Assembly: GCA_016719485.1 (NCBI GenBank)
Contig: JADJZB010000023.1
Location: forward strand, 62,001 to 126,000
Reading direction: 5' to 3'
Origin: Holophagales bacterium
GTDB lineage: Bacteria > Acidobacteriota > Thermoanaerobaculia > UBA5066
Length of the DNA stretch: 64,000 bases
The position numbers were made by a program, and so were the translations under genes. The notes below the pieces were generated by a model. That model searched no databases, was not told the DNA's origin, and saw only the letters and a list, made by a program, of their open reading frames with translations. Shown here piece by piece: positions 10,416 to 17,023 of this stretch (positions are counted from its first letter, which is position 1; each line of letters begins with the position of its first letter).

Positions 10416-11522
10416 ATGACTTCCCGGAAGACCGTTTCCCTCGTCACCCTCACCGTGGCCGGCGCGCTCGCGCTCACCGCCTGCGGAGGCGGGCACAAGG
10501 CCGGCGCACTCGCCACCCCCGACCCCGTCTCCGCCTCCCTCGCGAAGGCCGCGTCGCGCGAGATCCCCCAGCGCATCGAGCTCTCCGGCACCGTCGAGGC
10601 GGGCAAGTCCGCCATGGTGAGCAGCCGCGTCATGGCGTCCGTCGTCGCCGTCCCGGTGAAAGAGGGCGACCTCGTGGCCCAGGGCCAGCTCCTCGTCGAG
10701 ATCGACCCCGCCACCGCCCAGGGGCAGGAGTCGCAGGCCCGCGGCGCCCTCGCGCAGGCCAAGGCCGGGTTCGCCCTGGCCGAGCGGAACTACCAGCGCT
10801 TCCAGGCCCTCCAGAAGTCCGGCTCGGCCTCCGAGCTCGAGCTCGACATGGCCCGGATGCAGTACGAGCAGGCGAAGGGGGCCGTCGAGCAGGCGACGGG
10901 GGCGGTCGGCGCCGCCGCCTCCGTCGCGAAGGAATCGCGCGTCGTCGCCCCGTTCGCCGGGCGCGTCGCGAAGAAGATGGTCGAACCGGGCGACCTCGCC
11001 GCCCCGGGCCGTCCGCTCGTCATGGTCGAGTCGACGGCCGGCCGGCGGCTCGTCCTCTCCGTCCCCGAGAGCATCGTCGCCACGTCGAAGCTCGCGGTCG
11101 GCACCACGCTCCTCGTGACGCTCGACGCGACGCCCGGCGCAAAGCCGCTCCCGGGCCGCGTCGTGGAGATGTCCCCGGGCGCCGACCCGGCCAGCCACTC
11201 CTTCACGGCGAAGGTCGACGTCGGCGGAGCGCTCGTTCCGACCGGCGTCTCCGGGCGCGCCGTCCTCGAGACGGGCCGCCGGACGGCCGTCGTCGTCCCC
11301 GCCTCGTCCGTCCTTCAGCAGGGCGGCATGAGCCTCGTCGTCGTGAAGGACGAGCAGGGCAAGGCGCGGACCCGCGCCGTGACGCTCGGCTCGCGCGACG
11401 GCGACGTCGTCGAGGTCCTCTCGGGCCTCAAGGGGGGCGAGGAGCTCCTCGTCGGCCTCTCGGCGGCCCCCGCCGACGGCGCGGAGGTCCGCGGTCAGGT
11501 CTCGGGTGAGGTGAAGAAGTGA
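10416..11522 (+). CDS. RND efflux periplasmic adaptor lipoprotein (HlyD/AcrA family), 368 aa
   Basis: The protein bridges the RND pump and the TolC channel. It begins with a lipoprotein signal: basic residues, a hydrophobic stretch and a lipobox ending LTAC before GGG, so it should be lipid-anchored in the inner membrane. The lipoyl-like motif is split in the usual way: VVAVPVKEGDLVAQGQLLVEID before the helical hairpin and SRVVAPFAGRVAKKMVEPGD after it. A beta-barrel and a membrane-proximal domain follow. I chose the ATG at 10416 because it has GGAGG six bases upstream and gives the lipoprotein signal directly; an earlier in-frame ATG would add 20 non-signal residues. The stop overlaps the start of the RND gene. 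Confidence 0.9.
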   Translation: MTSRKTVSLVTLTVAGALALTACGGGHKAGALATPDPVSASLAKAASREIPQRIELSGTVEAGKSAMVSSRVMASVVAVPVKEGDLVAQGQLLVEIDPATAQGQESQARGALAQAKAGFALAERNYQRFQALQKSGSASELELDMARMQYEQAKGAVEQATGAVGAAASVAKESRVVAPFAGRVAKKMVEPGDLAAPGRPLVMVESTAGRRLVLSVPESIVATSKLAVGTTLLVTLDATPGAKPLPGRVVEMSPGADPASHSFTAKVDVGGALVPTGVSGRAVLETGRRTAVVVPASSVLQQGGMSLVVVKDEQGKARTRAVTLGSRDGDVVEVLSGLKGGEELLVGLSAAPADGAEVRGQVSGEVKK

Positions 11523-14500
11523 GCGAGCCCACGGGCGACGCCGGCAACAAGGCGTCGATCGAGGAGACCAAGAGGGAGGCGCTCCGGCTCAAGATGACGC
11601 GCCGCCCCGTCGGCGCCTCCGGGCGGATCGCCAAGGCCTTCCTCGAGTCGAAGCTCACCCCGCTCCTCGTCGTCGCCTCGCTCCTCGTCGGCGCGTTCGC
11701 CGTCCTGGTGACGCCGCGCGAGGAGGAGCCGCAGATCAAGGTCCCGATGATCGACGTCTTCCTCGGGATGCCGGGAGCCACGGCCCAGGAGGTCGAGCGC
11801 CGCCTGACGTCGCCCCTCGAGAAGGCGATCTACGAGATCCCGAACGTCGAGTACGTCTACTCCACGACCCAGCCCTCGGGCGGGATGATCATCGTCCGCT
11901 TCATGGTCGGGACCGACCCCGACCAGGCCGCCGTCCGGGTCCACACGAAGCTCCAGGAGAAGTCCGCCGAGCTTCCCGCCGGCGCCATGCCGCCGCTCGT
12001 CGTCTCCCGCGGCATCGACGACGTCCCGGTCCTCGCCTACACCCTCTGGTCCGCGGACGCCTCGCCGATGCAGCTCAAGCAGGTCGCCGAGGAGCTGAAG
12101 GTCGAGCTGACGAAGCACCCGCGCGTCGCGCAGGTGACCGTCCTCGGCGGCGAGAAGCGCGCACTGAAGGTCACCTTCGACCGCGACCGCCTCGCCGCGC
12201 ACCAGGTCTCCCTCCTGCAGGCCTACATGGCCCTCTCCGGCGCGAACTGGCGCCTCCCCGCCGGGAGCTTCGCCACGGCGGACGCCGAGACCCAGGTGGA
12301 GGTCGGCTCCCTCTTCCGCAACGCCGACGAGGTCGGCGGAGCGGTCGTCGCCGTCTGGAACGGCAAGCCCGTCTTCCTGCGCGACGTGGCGACCGTCTCC
12401 GACGGCGCCGACGAACCCTCGCAATACGTCTGGATGCTGGCGGGCCCGGGCGCGGCCCACCGCGGCGTCGCCGCGGGGGCCGACACCGCCGCCGTCACGG
12501 TCTCCGTCGCCAAGAAGCCCGGAACGAACGCCGTCGAGCTCGTCGAGGACCTCGACAAGGTCGTCGCGGGCCTGAAGGGGAAGGTCATCCCCTCGAACGT
12601 GACGGCCACGAAGACGCGCGACTACGGCCACACGGCCGACGAGAAGTCGAACGAGCTCATCTTCCACATGGCGCTCGCGACGCTCTCGGTCGTCCTCCTG
12701 ATGGCCTTCTTCCTCGGCCGGCGCGAGGCGATCGTCGTCCTCGTCGCCGTTCCCATGACGCTCGCCCTCACGCTCGCGTCGTCGTACCTCTTCGGCTACA
12801 CGCTGAACCGGGTCACGCTGTTCGCGCTCATCTTCGCGATCGGCATCCTCGTCGACGACGCCATCGTCGTCGTCGAGAACATCCACCGGCACTACGAGCT
12901 GGGCTGGGGCCCGCCGCGCCTGACGACGATCTACGCCGTCGACGAGGTCGGCAACCCGACGATCCTCGCGACGTTCGCCGTCGTCGGCGCGCTCCTCCCG
13001 CTCGCGTTCGTCTCGGGGCTCATGGGCCCGTACATGCGGCCGATCCCGATCAACGCCTCGGCCGCGATGATCTTCTCCCTCTTCGTCGCGTTCGTCGTCT
13101 CGCCGTGGCTCACGTTCAAGCTCTTCCGCAAGTACGCCGAGGAGCACGCCGGCAAGGCGAGCTTCGAGGGGCACGCCGAGACGCATCAGGAAGACAAGCT
13201 CCACCGCTTCTACCAGAAGCTCTTCACGCCTCTTCTCCAGAGCCCCGCGAAGAGCTGGGCGCTCGTTGGCGGGGTCGCCGTCCTCCTCCTCCTCTCGATG
13301 TCGCTCGTCTACTTCAAGGTCGCCAAGGTCAAGATGCTCCCGTACGACAACAAGAGCGAGATCCAGGTCGTCGTCGACATGCCCGAGGGGACGACGCTGG
13401 AGGCGACGAACTCCGTCGCCCGCGACCTCGCGCTCGAGGTGCGCAAGCTCCCCGAGGTCTCCGACGTGCAGGTCTACGTCGGCACCTCCGCCCCGTTCAA
13501 CTTCAACGGCCTCGTGAGGCACTACTTCCTCCGGTCCGGCCCCCTCGTCGCCGACCTGCAGGTCAACCTCCTCCCGAAGGACCAGCGCAAGCGCGACAGC
13601 CACACGTTCGCCAAGGACGTGAGGACGCTCCTCCTGCCGATCGCCAAGGCCACGGCGCGAACCTGAAGGTCACCGAGGTGCCGCCCGGACCTCCCGTCCT
13701 CTCCACGATGGTCGCCGAGATCTACGGTCCGGACATGGAGAAGCGGATCTCTCTCGCGGGCCAGGTGAAGAAGATCTTCGAGGAGACCCCTGGCGTCGTC
13801 GACGTCGACTGGCTCGTCGAGGACGAGGCGCCGAAGGTCGAGCTCGTCGTCGACCGCGAGAAGGCGGCCCGCGCCGGCGTCACCCCCGAGGTCGTCACGC
13901 GGACCCTCCGCGTCGCGCTGAACGGCGCCGAGGCGGGCCTCCTGCGCGACGAGAACTCGCGCAACCCGGTCCCGATCGTCCTCCGCCTCGACCGCGCCCA
14001 GCGCTCCAGCCTCGACGGCCTCCTCCAGACCGCCGTCCACGGCGGTACCGGGCGCCTCGTCCCGCTCCGTGAGCTCGTGACCGTCGTCACGACCAAGAGC
14101 GAACGTTTCATCTACCACAAGAACCTGCAGCCGGTGACCTACGTCCTCGCCGAGATGGCGGGCGTTGCCGAGGCCCCGGTCTACGGCATCCTCGACATGG
14201 GCGGCAAGGTGGAGGCGCTGAAGTCGCCCGACGGCTCGCCCCTCACGGTCATGTCGACGACGCTCCCGACCGACTCGACGAAGTACGCCATGAAGTGGGA
14301 CGGCGAGTGGCACATCACCTACGAGGTCTTCCGCGACATGGGCATCGCCTTCGCGGCCGTCCTCGTCCTGATCTACTTCCTCGTCGTCGGCTGGTTCAAG
14401 AGCTTCGTCACGCCGCTCATCATCATGGCGCCGATCCCGCTCACGCTCATCGGCATCCTGCCGGCGCACGGCCTCTTCGGCATCTTCTTCACCGCGACGT

Positions 14501-14844
14501 CGATGATCGGCTTCATCGCGCTCGCGGGGATCATCGTCCGCAACTCCATCCTCCTCGTCGACTTCATCAACCTCGAGCTCGAGATGGGCGAGCGGCTCGA
14601 GGACGCGGTCATCCGGGCGGGCGCCGTCCGCTTCCGGCCGATCGTCCTCACCGCCCTCGCGCTCGTCGTGGGCGGCGGCGTCATCCTCCTCGACCCGATC
14701 TTCCAGGGCCTCGCGGTCGCCCTCATCGCGGGCGTCGTCGTCGCGACGGCCCTGACGCTCGTCGTCATCCCGCTCCTCTACTACATGTACCTGAAGGCGG
14801 TCGGCATCGAGAAGGCCCTCCCGCCCCGGGACGACGCGGCCTGA
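11519..14844 (+). CDS. RND efflux permease, interrupted by a frameshift near 13655
   Basis: The reading frame from 11519 covers the N-terminal two thirds of an AcrB/HAE-type permease, including PPREEE-like periplasmic entry sequence, GATAQEVERRLTSPLEKAI, the first transmembrane helix set, and the proton-relay segment GILVDDAIVVVENI. It ends at a TGA at 13664. The remainder (KVTEVPPGPPVLSTMVAEIYGP onward to GLAVALIAGVVVATALTLVVIPLLYYMYL) continues in the next frame up to 14844. Restoring one C in the run at about 13654 (gcc-ac to gcc-cac) reads ...IAKA-HGANLKVTE... and gives one protein of about 1,108 residues, a normal size. A sequencing slip or a recent mutation is more likely than programmed shifting. 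The start GTG overlaps the adaptor stop. Substrate class is unknown, but the PII-like and ArsR neighbours resemble heavy-metal or thiol-stress pumps. Confidence 0.88.
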
Positions 14845-14880
14845 TCTCCCGGGGGGGCGCTCGCCGGGGGGCGCGCTCCC

Positions 14881-14904
14881 GGGGGGCGCTATTCGCCGCC
14901 CCCC
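14881..14904 (+). terminator. GC-rich hairpin after the RND gene
   Basis: GGGGGGCG at 14881-14888 pairs with CGCCCCCC at 14897-14904 across an eight-base loop. There is no T tract. It sits 36 bases past the RND stop and 46 before the next start, so it may reduce rather than stop transcription into the small downstream genes, or protect the mRNA end. Confidence 0.35.
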
Positions 14905-14950
14905 GGACCCCCCAACTCACCGGACGAAAGACCACAAGGAGAAAGACCCC

Positions 14951-15142
14951 ATGAACCTCAACGAATGGCTCCGGGCGATCGCCGGCTTTTTCGTCATCCT
15001 CTCCGTCGTCCTCGCCGTGACGGTCGACCAGCGGTTCCTCTGGTTCACCGGCTTCGTCGGGCTCAACCTCCTCCAGTCGGCCTTCACCCGCTGGTGCCCG
15101 ATGATCACGATCCTCAAGAAGATCGGCGTCCGCGAGGCCTGA
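14951..15142 (+). CDS. DUF2892 (YgaP-type transmembrane) protein, 63 aa
   Basis: This is a small inner-membrane protein. Two hydrophobic segments (about residues 9-25 and 27-43) are followed by NLLQSAFTRWCPMITILKKIG, the signature of the DUF2892 family that also forms the membrane part of the rhodanese YgaP. The Cys in the WCP motif is conserved in that family. The family is often found next to ArsR-type regulators and sulfur or persulfide handling genes; in E. coli ygaP is paired with the ArsR-family gene ygaV. An AAGGAG site lies eight bases before the ATG. The molecular role is unknown; I infer a part in thiol or sulfur stress. Confidence 0.8.
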   Translation: MNLNEWLRAIAGFFVILSVVLAVTVDQRFLWFTGFVGLNLLQSAFTRWCPMITILKKIGVREA

Positions 15143-15144
15143 CC

Positions 15145-15429
15145 GTGCGGATGCTGATGATCGTCGTCGACGACGGAAAGAAGGAGGAGCTCGAGGTCCT
15201 CCTGAGGAAGTCCGGCGTCGCCGGCTGGACCGAGATCGCGGGCGCCTCCGGCATGGGGACGACCGGCCCGCGACTCGGCTCGGCCGCCTTCCCGAAGACC
15301 TCTGCCGTCCTCTTCACGGTCGTCGAGGACGAGAGGGCCCGCTCGCTGACCGCCGACCTGAAGTCCTACTGCGCCGAGTGCGGGGAACGCCTCAGGATCA
15401 CCTCCTGGGCCGTCGAGGAGCTCCTCTGA
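15145..15429 (+). CDS. PII-like protein of the RND-associated type, 94 aa
   Basis: The fold-level pattern is that of PII/CutA-type ferredoxin-like proteins: beta strand MLMIVVDD, helix KKEELEVLLRKSGV, strand GWTEIAGASGMGTTGPRLGS in the T-loop position, strand SAVLFTVVEDE, helix RARSLTADLKSYCAECG, and final strand RITSWAVEEL. Small PII-like proteins of this kind, sometimes called PII-NG, are known to be encoded next to heavy-metal RND pumps, which fits this position exactly. They may bind a nucleotide or metal and control the pump, but this has not been shown here. A GTG two bases after the DUF2892 stop was taken as start; an ATG two codons later is possible. Confidence 0.65.
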   Translation: MRMLMIVVDDGKKEELEVLLRKSGVAGWTEIAGASGMGTTGPRLGSAAFPKTSAVLFTVVEDERARSLTADLKSYCAECGERLRITSWAVEELL

Positions 15430-15437
15430 AACCTCGC

Positions 15438-15466
15438 TTGACGATCCCGCCGCTGGACGCTATATT
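15438..15466 (+). promoter_or_regulatory. sigma70-type promoter of arsR
   Basis: TTGACG at 15438-15443 and TATATT at 15461-15466 are spaced by 17 bases, the same geometry as the tolC promoter. The predicted start of transcription (about 15472-15474) lies only six to fourteen bases before the possible ATG codons, so the transcript would have almost no leader. Confidence 0.7.
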
Positions 15467-15480
15467 ACCGTATGGTGATA
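15463..15480. promoter_or_regulatory. candidate ArsR autoregulatory operator
   Basis: TATTACC at 15463-15469 and GGTGATA at 15474-15480 form an inverted repeat (six of seven positions paired) around GTAT. It covers the -10 box and the transcription start. The left part also aligns with the tolC operator. Binding here would make arsR repress itself, as is usual in the family. Confidence 0.5.
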
Positions 15481-15854
15481 TGGTCATGAAAAAGGCCGCC
15501 ACGCTTCCGAAGGAGCAGCTGATGGACGGGATCGCGAGCTTTCTCAAGGCGCTCGCCGACCCGACGCGGCTCCGGATCCTCCACGCCCTCCAGGGCGGGG
15601 AACGTTGCGTGAACGACCTTCTCGCGGAGCTTCCATGCAGTCAGGCGAACGTCTCGAAGCACCTGGCCCTCCTCCGGGCGGCGGGAATCGTCGAATTCCG
15701 GAGACAGGGAGTCCAGATCTACTACCGGATCGCCGACCCGGCGGTCTTCGCGATCTGTGGGGTCGTCTGCGGGGCGCTCGAGCGCTCGCTGGACGGCCGG
15801 AGGGAAGGCCTGAAGATGGGGAAAACGGCCTTCGCCGCGGGGGCACGCGCGTGA
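15480..15854 (+). CDS. ArsR/SmtB-family transcriptional repressor, 124 aa
   Basis: This is a winged-helix DNA-binding protein. FLKALADPTRLRILHAL (from residue 21) and the recognition helix CSQANVSKHLALLRAAGIV (from residue 53) are textbook ArsR features. Cysteines are at 43 (GERC), 53 (LPCSQ), 93 and 97 (ICGVVCG). One Cys in the second helix paired with Cys in the last helix is the arrangement of the persulfide sensors SqrR/BigR/YgaV, while several Cys also occur in metal sensors, so the signal could be a metal or a reactive sulfur species. Starts at 15480 and 15486 are both possible; neither has a clear ribosome site, in keeping with a near-leaderless transcript. Its stop overlaps the GTG of the next small gene. 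Confidence 0.88.
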   Translation: MVMKKAATLPKEQLMDGIASFLKALADPTRLRILHALQGGERCVNDLLAELPCSQANVSKHLALLRAAGIVEFRRQGVQIYYRIADPAVFAICGVVCGALERSLDGRREGLKMGKTAFAAGARA

Positions 15855-16081
15855 GCCCCGACCTCCTGATGATGGGCGGCTTCGTCGTCGTCTGGATCCT
15901 GCTCCAGTACGTCATCCTGCCGAGGCTCGGCGTCCCCACGTGAGCGGTGCCCACTCCGGCCGGCGGCCGGAGCTGCTCGACGCGTCCCGGGAAACCCGAA
16001 ACCACGAAAGCGGCCCCCGACGTGAAGACCTCCCTGCCGGAAACGGTCCCGGGAGAACAGGTACGAGAGAAGACACGGTAG
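15851..16081 (+). CDS. putative small membrane selenoprotein (in-frame TGA at codon 31), 76 aa
   Basis: A GTG overlapping the arsR stop (GTGA) opens a frame that encodes one transmembrane helix (about residues 7-24) and then PRLGVPT, followed by TGA at 15941-15943. Reading TGA as selenocysteine, the frame continues AVPTPAGGRSC and a hydrophilic tail to a TAG at 16079. Evidence for readthrough: the extended frame ends just five bases before the ATG of the next gene, as expected in this tightly packed operon, and a perfect 8-bp hairpin with a GGC loop starts 10 bases after the TGA. If TGA is a normal stop, the product is a 30-residue membrane peptide and 143 bases are left non-coding. The tail after TGA has a second Cys, so a Sec-Cys redox pair is conceivable. 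I do not recognise a named family. Confidence 0.55.
15954..15972 (+). promoter_or_regulatory. candidate bacterial SECIS element 1
   Basis: CTCCGGCC (15954-15961) pairs perfectly with GGCCGGAG (15965-15972) around a three-base loop GGC. The loop begins 18 bases after the TGA at 15941-15943. Published bacterial SECIS models ask for 16-37 bases between UGA and an apical loop of 3-14 bases with a G among its first two positions; all are met. A chance hairpin in GC-rich DNA cannot be excluded. Confidence 0.5.
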
Positions 16082-16086
16082 AAGAG

Positions 16087-16290
16087 ATGAAGAGCAAGAG
16101 CGCGACCATTCCCGCACCCGTCGAAGAAGGGCGCTGCCAGTCCTGCGGCGAGGAGATCCTGCCCGTCCCCACGTGAGGGGGCATCTACCTCTGGCGTTGC
16201 CAGGGCTGCTGGAAGATGTACCGAACCGACCAGGTCTATCCCTCGGGTATCCCGGCCGAAGTCTGGGCGAAGCTCACCCGGGGCTGCTGA
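16087..16290 (+). CDS. putative small zinc-ribbon-like selenoprotein (in-frame TGA at codon 30), 67 aa
   Basis: From the ATG at 16087 the frame encodes CQSC (residues 17-20), then LPVPT and a TGA at 16174-16176. If this is read as selenocysteine it continues GGIYLWRCQGCWKMYR with a second CxxC at 38-41, and ends at a TGA at 16288 that sits in the ribosome site of the next gene. The two CxxC pairs on either side of the TGA form an ordinary four-Cys zinc ribbon, which makes sense only if the TGA is decoded. A hairpin with a GTT loop lies 19 bases after the TGA. The start has only a weak AGAAGAG site five bases after the previous stop, so coupling is likely. Substrate and partner are unknown; I infer a redox or metal/thiol stress role from the neighbours. 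Confidence 0.6.
16189..16205 (+). promoter_or_regulatory. candidate bacterial SECIS element 2
   Basis: CTCTGGC (16189-16195, first T wobble-paired) pairs with GCCAGGG (16199-16205) around a GTT loop. The loop starts 19 bases after the TGA at 16174-16176 and carries G then T at its first positions; a G-U in the loop is what SelB contacts in the E. coli fdhF element. Distance and loop match the element in the preceding gene. Confidence 0.5.
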
Positions 16291-16299
16291 GGAAAGACG

Positions 16300-16500
16300 A
16301 TGCCCCTCTACGAATACCGATGCGACGCCTGCGGCCGGACCTTCGAGGAGCTGCGCTCTTCGAGCGACGCCGACACGGTGATCGAATGCCCCTCCTGCGA
16401 ATCGCGGCGCACTGCGCGGACGCTCTCTCGCTTCGCCTCGGGGACCGGCTCCTCGGGATCGGCGAAGGGCGGCTCGTCGTGCGGCACCCGCTTCACGTGA
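16300..16500 (+). CDS. FmdB-type zinc-ribbon protein, 66 aa
   Basis: The N-terminus MPLYEYRCDACGRTFEEL, then IECPSC at about residues 28-33, is the typical FmdB/CxxC_CXXC_SSSS putative regulatory domain. It forms one zinc ribbon, and a Ser/Gly-rich tail (GTGSSGSAKGGSSC) is also usual. The family has been called regulatory, but its molecular function is not established. GAGGAAAG overlaps the stop of the preceding gene and lies just before the ATG, so translation is coupled. It is the third short Cys-rich or membrane product in a row after arsR. Confidence 0.85.
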   Translation: MPLYEYRCDACGRTFEELRSSSDADTVIECPSCESRRTARTLSRFASGTGSSGSAKGGSSCGTRFT

Positions 16501-16602
16501 GCGTCGTGAACCCGTGGGCCCGTCGGGCCCCCTCCGCCACGGTCTGATCTGCCGCCTCGTTCCCTTCCCGGCGCCCCGAGCGGGCACGAAAGGAGCCTCC
16601 CC

Positions 16603-17001
16603 ATGAAGGACTCTCCCGTCGCCGTCCAGGCGATTTCGGCGCTCCCTTTCGACCAGGCCGTCGCCCGCGCCCGCGAGGCCCTCTCGAAGGAGGGCTTCGG
16701 GGTCCTGACGGAGATCGACGTGCAGGCCACGTTGAAGAAGAAGCTCGACGTCGACCGCGAGCCCTACCTCATACTCGGGGCCTGCCACCCGCCGTCCGCC
16801 CACCGCGCCCTCGAGGCAGCCCCCGAGGTGGGCGTCCTCCTTCCCTGCAATGTGACGGTCTCCGTCGAGAACGGAAGGACCGTGGTTCGTGCGATGGACC
16901 CGGCCGCCGTGATGGGCCTCCTCGCCCTGCCCGCGCTGGCCTCGGTCGGCCAGGAGATCGGGGAGAGGCTCCGCCGCGTGATCGAGGCGTGCCTGGCCTG
17001 A
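16603..17001 (+). CDS. DUF302 domain protein, 132 aa
   Basis: The pattern PFDQAVARAREALSKEGFGVLTEIDVQATLKKKL, followed by YLILGACHPPSAHRALEAAPEVGVLLPCNVTV, is the DUF302 signature and covers nearly the whole protein. The family forms small cytoplasmic alpha/beta dimers; it has no proven activity but is repeatedly found with sulfur, thiosulfate or metal stress genes. Two Cys (CHPPS and PCNVTV) are the usual conserved ones. AAGGAGCC precedes the ATG. About 100 bases separate it from the FmdB gene with no promoter that I can see, so it may end the same operon. Confidence 0.85.
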   Translation: MKDSPVAVQAISALPFDQAVARAREALSKEGFGVLTEIDVQATLKKKLDVDREPYLILGACHPPSAHRALEAAPEVGVLLPCNVTVSVENGRTVVRAMDPAAVMGLLALPALASVGQEIGERLRRVIEACLA

Positions 17002-17023
17002 GCCCCGGACCGGAGGCCCTCAG

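Noticed and set aside
13640..13680. Programmed frameshift in the RND gene
   Set aside because: There is no slippery heptamer with a downstream structure, and RND permeases are not known to use one; a one-base slip is simpler.
16498..16512. FmdB stop TGA considered as a third Sec codon
   Set aside because: A second in-frame TGA follows three codons later and no further Cys motif is gained; FmdB proteins normally end about here.
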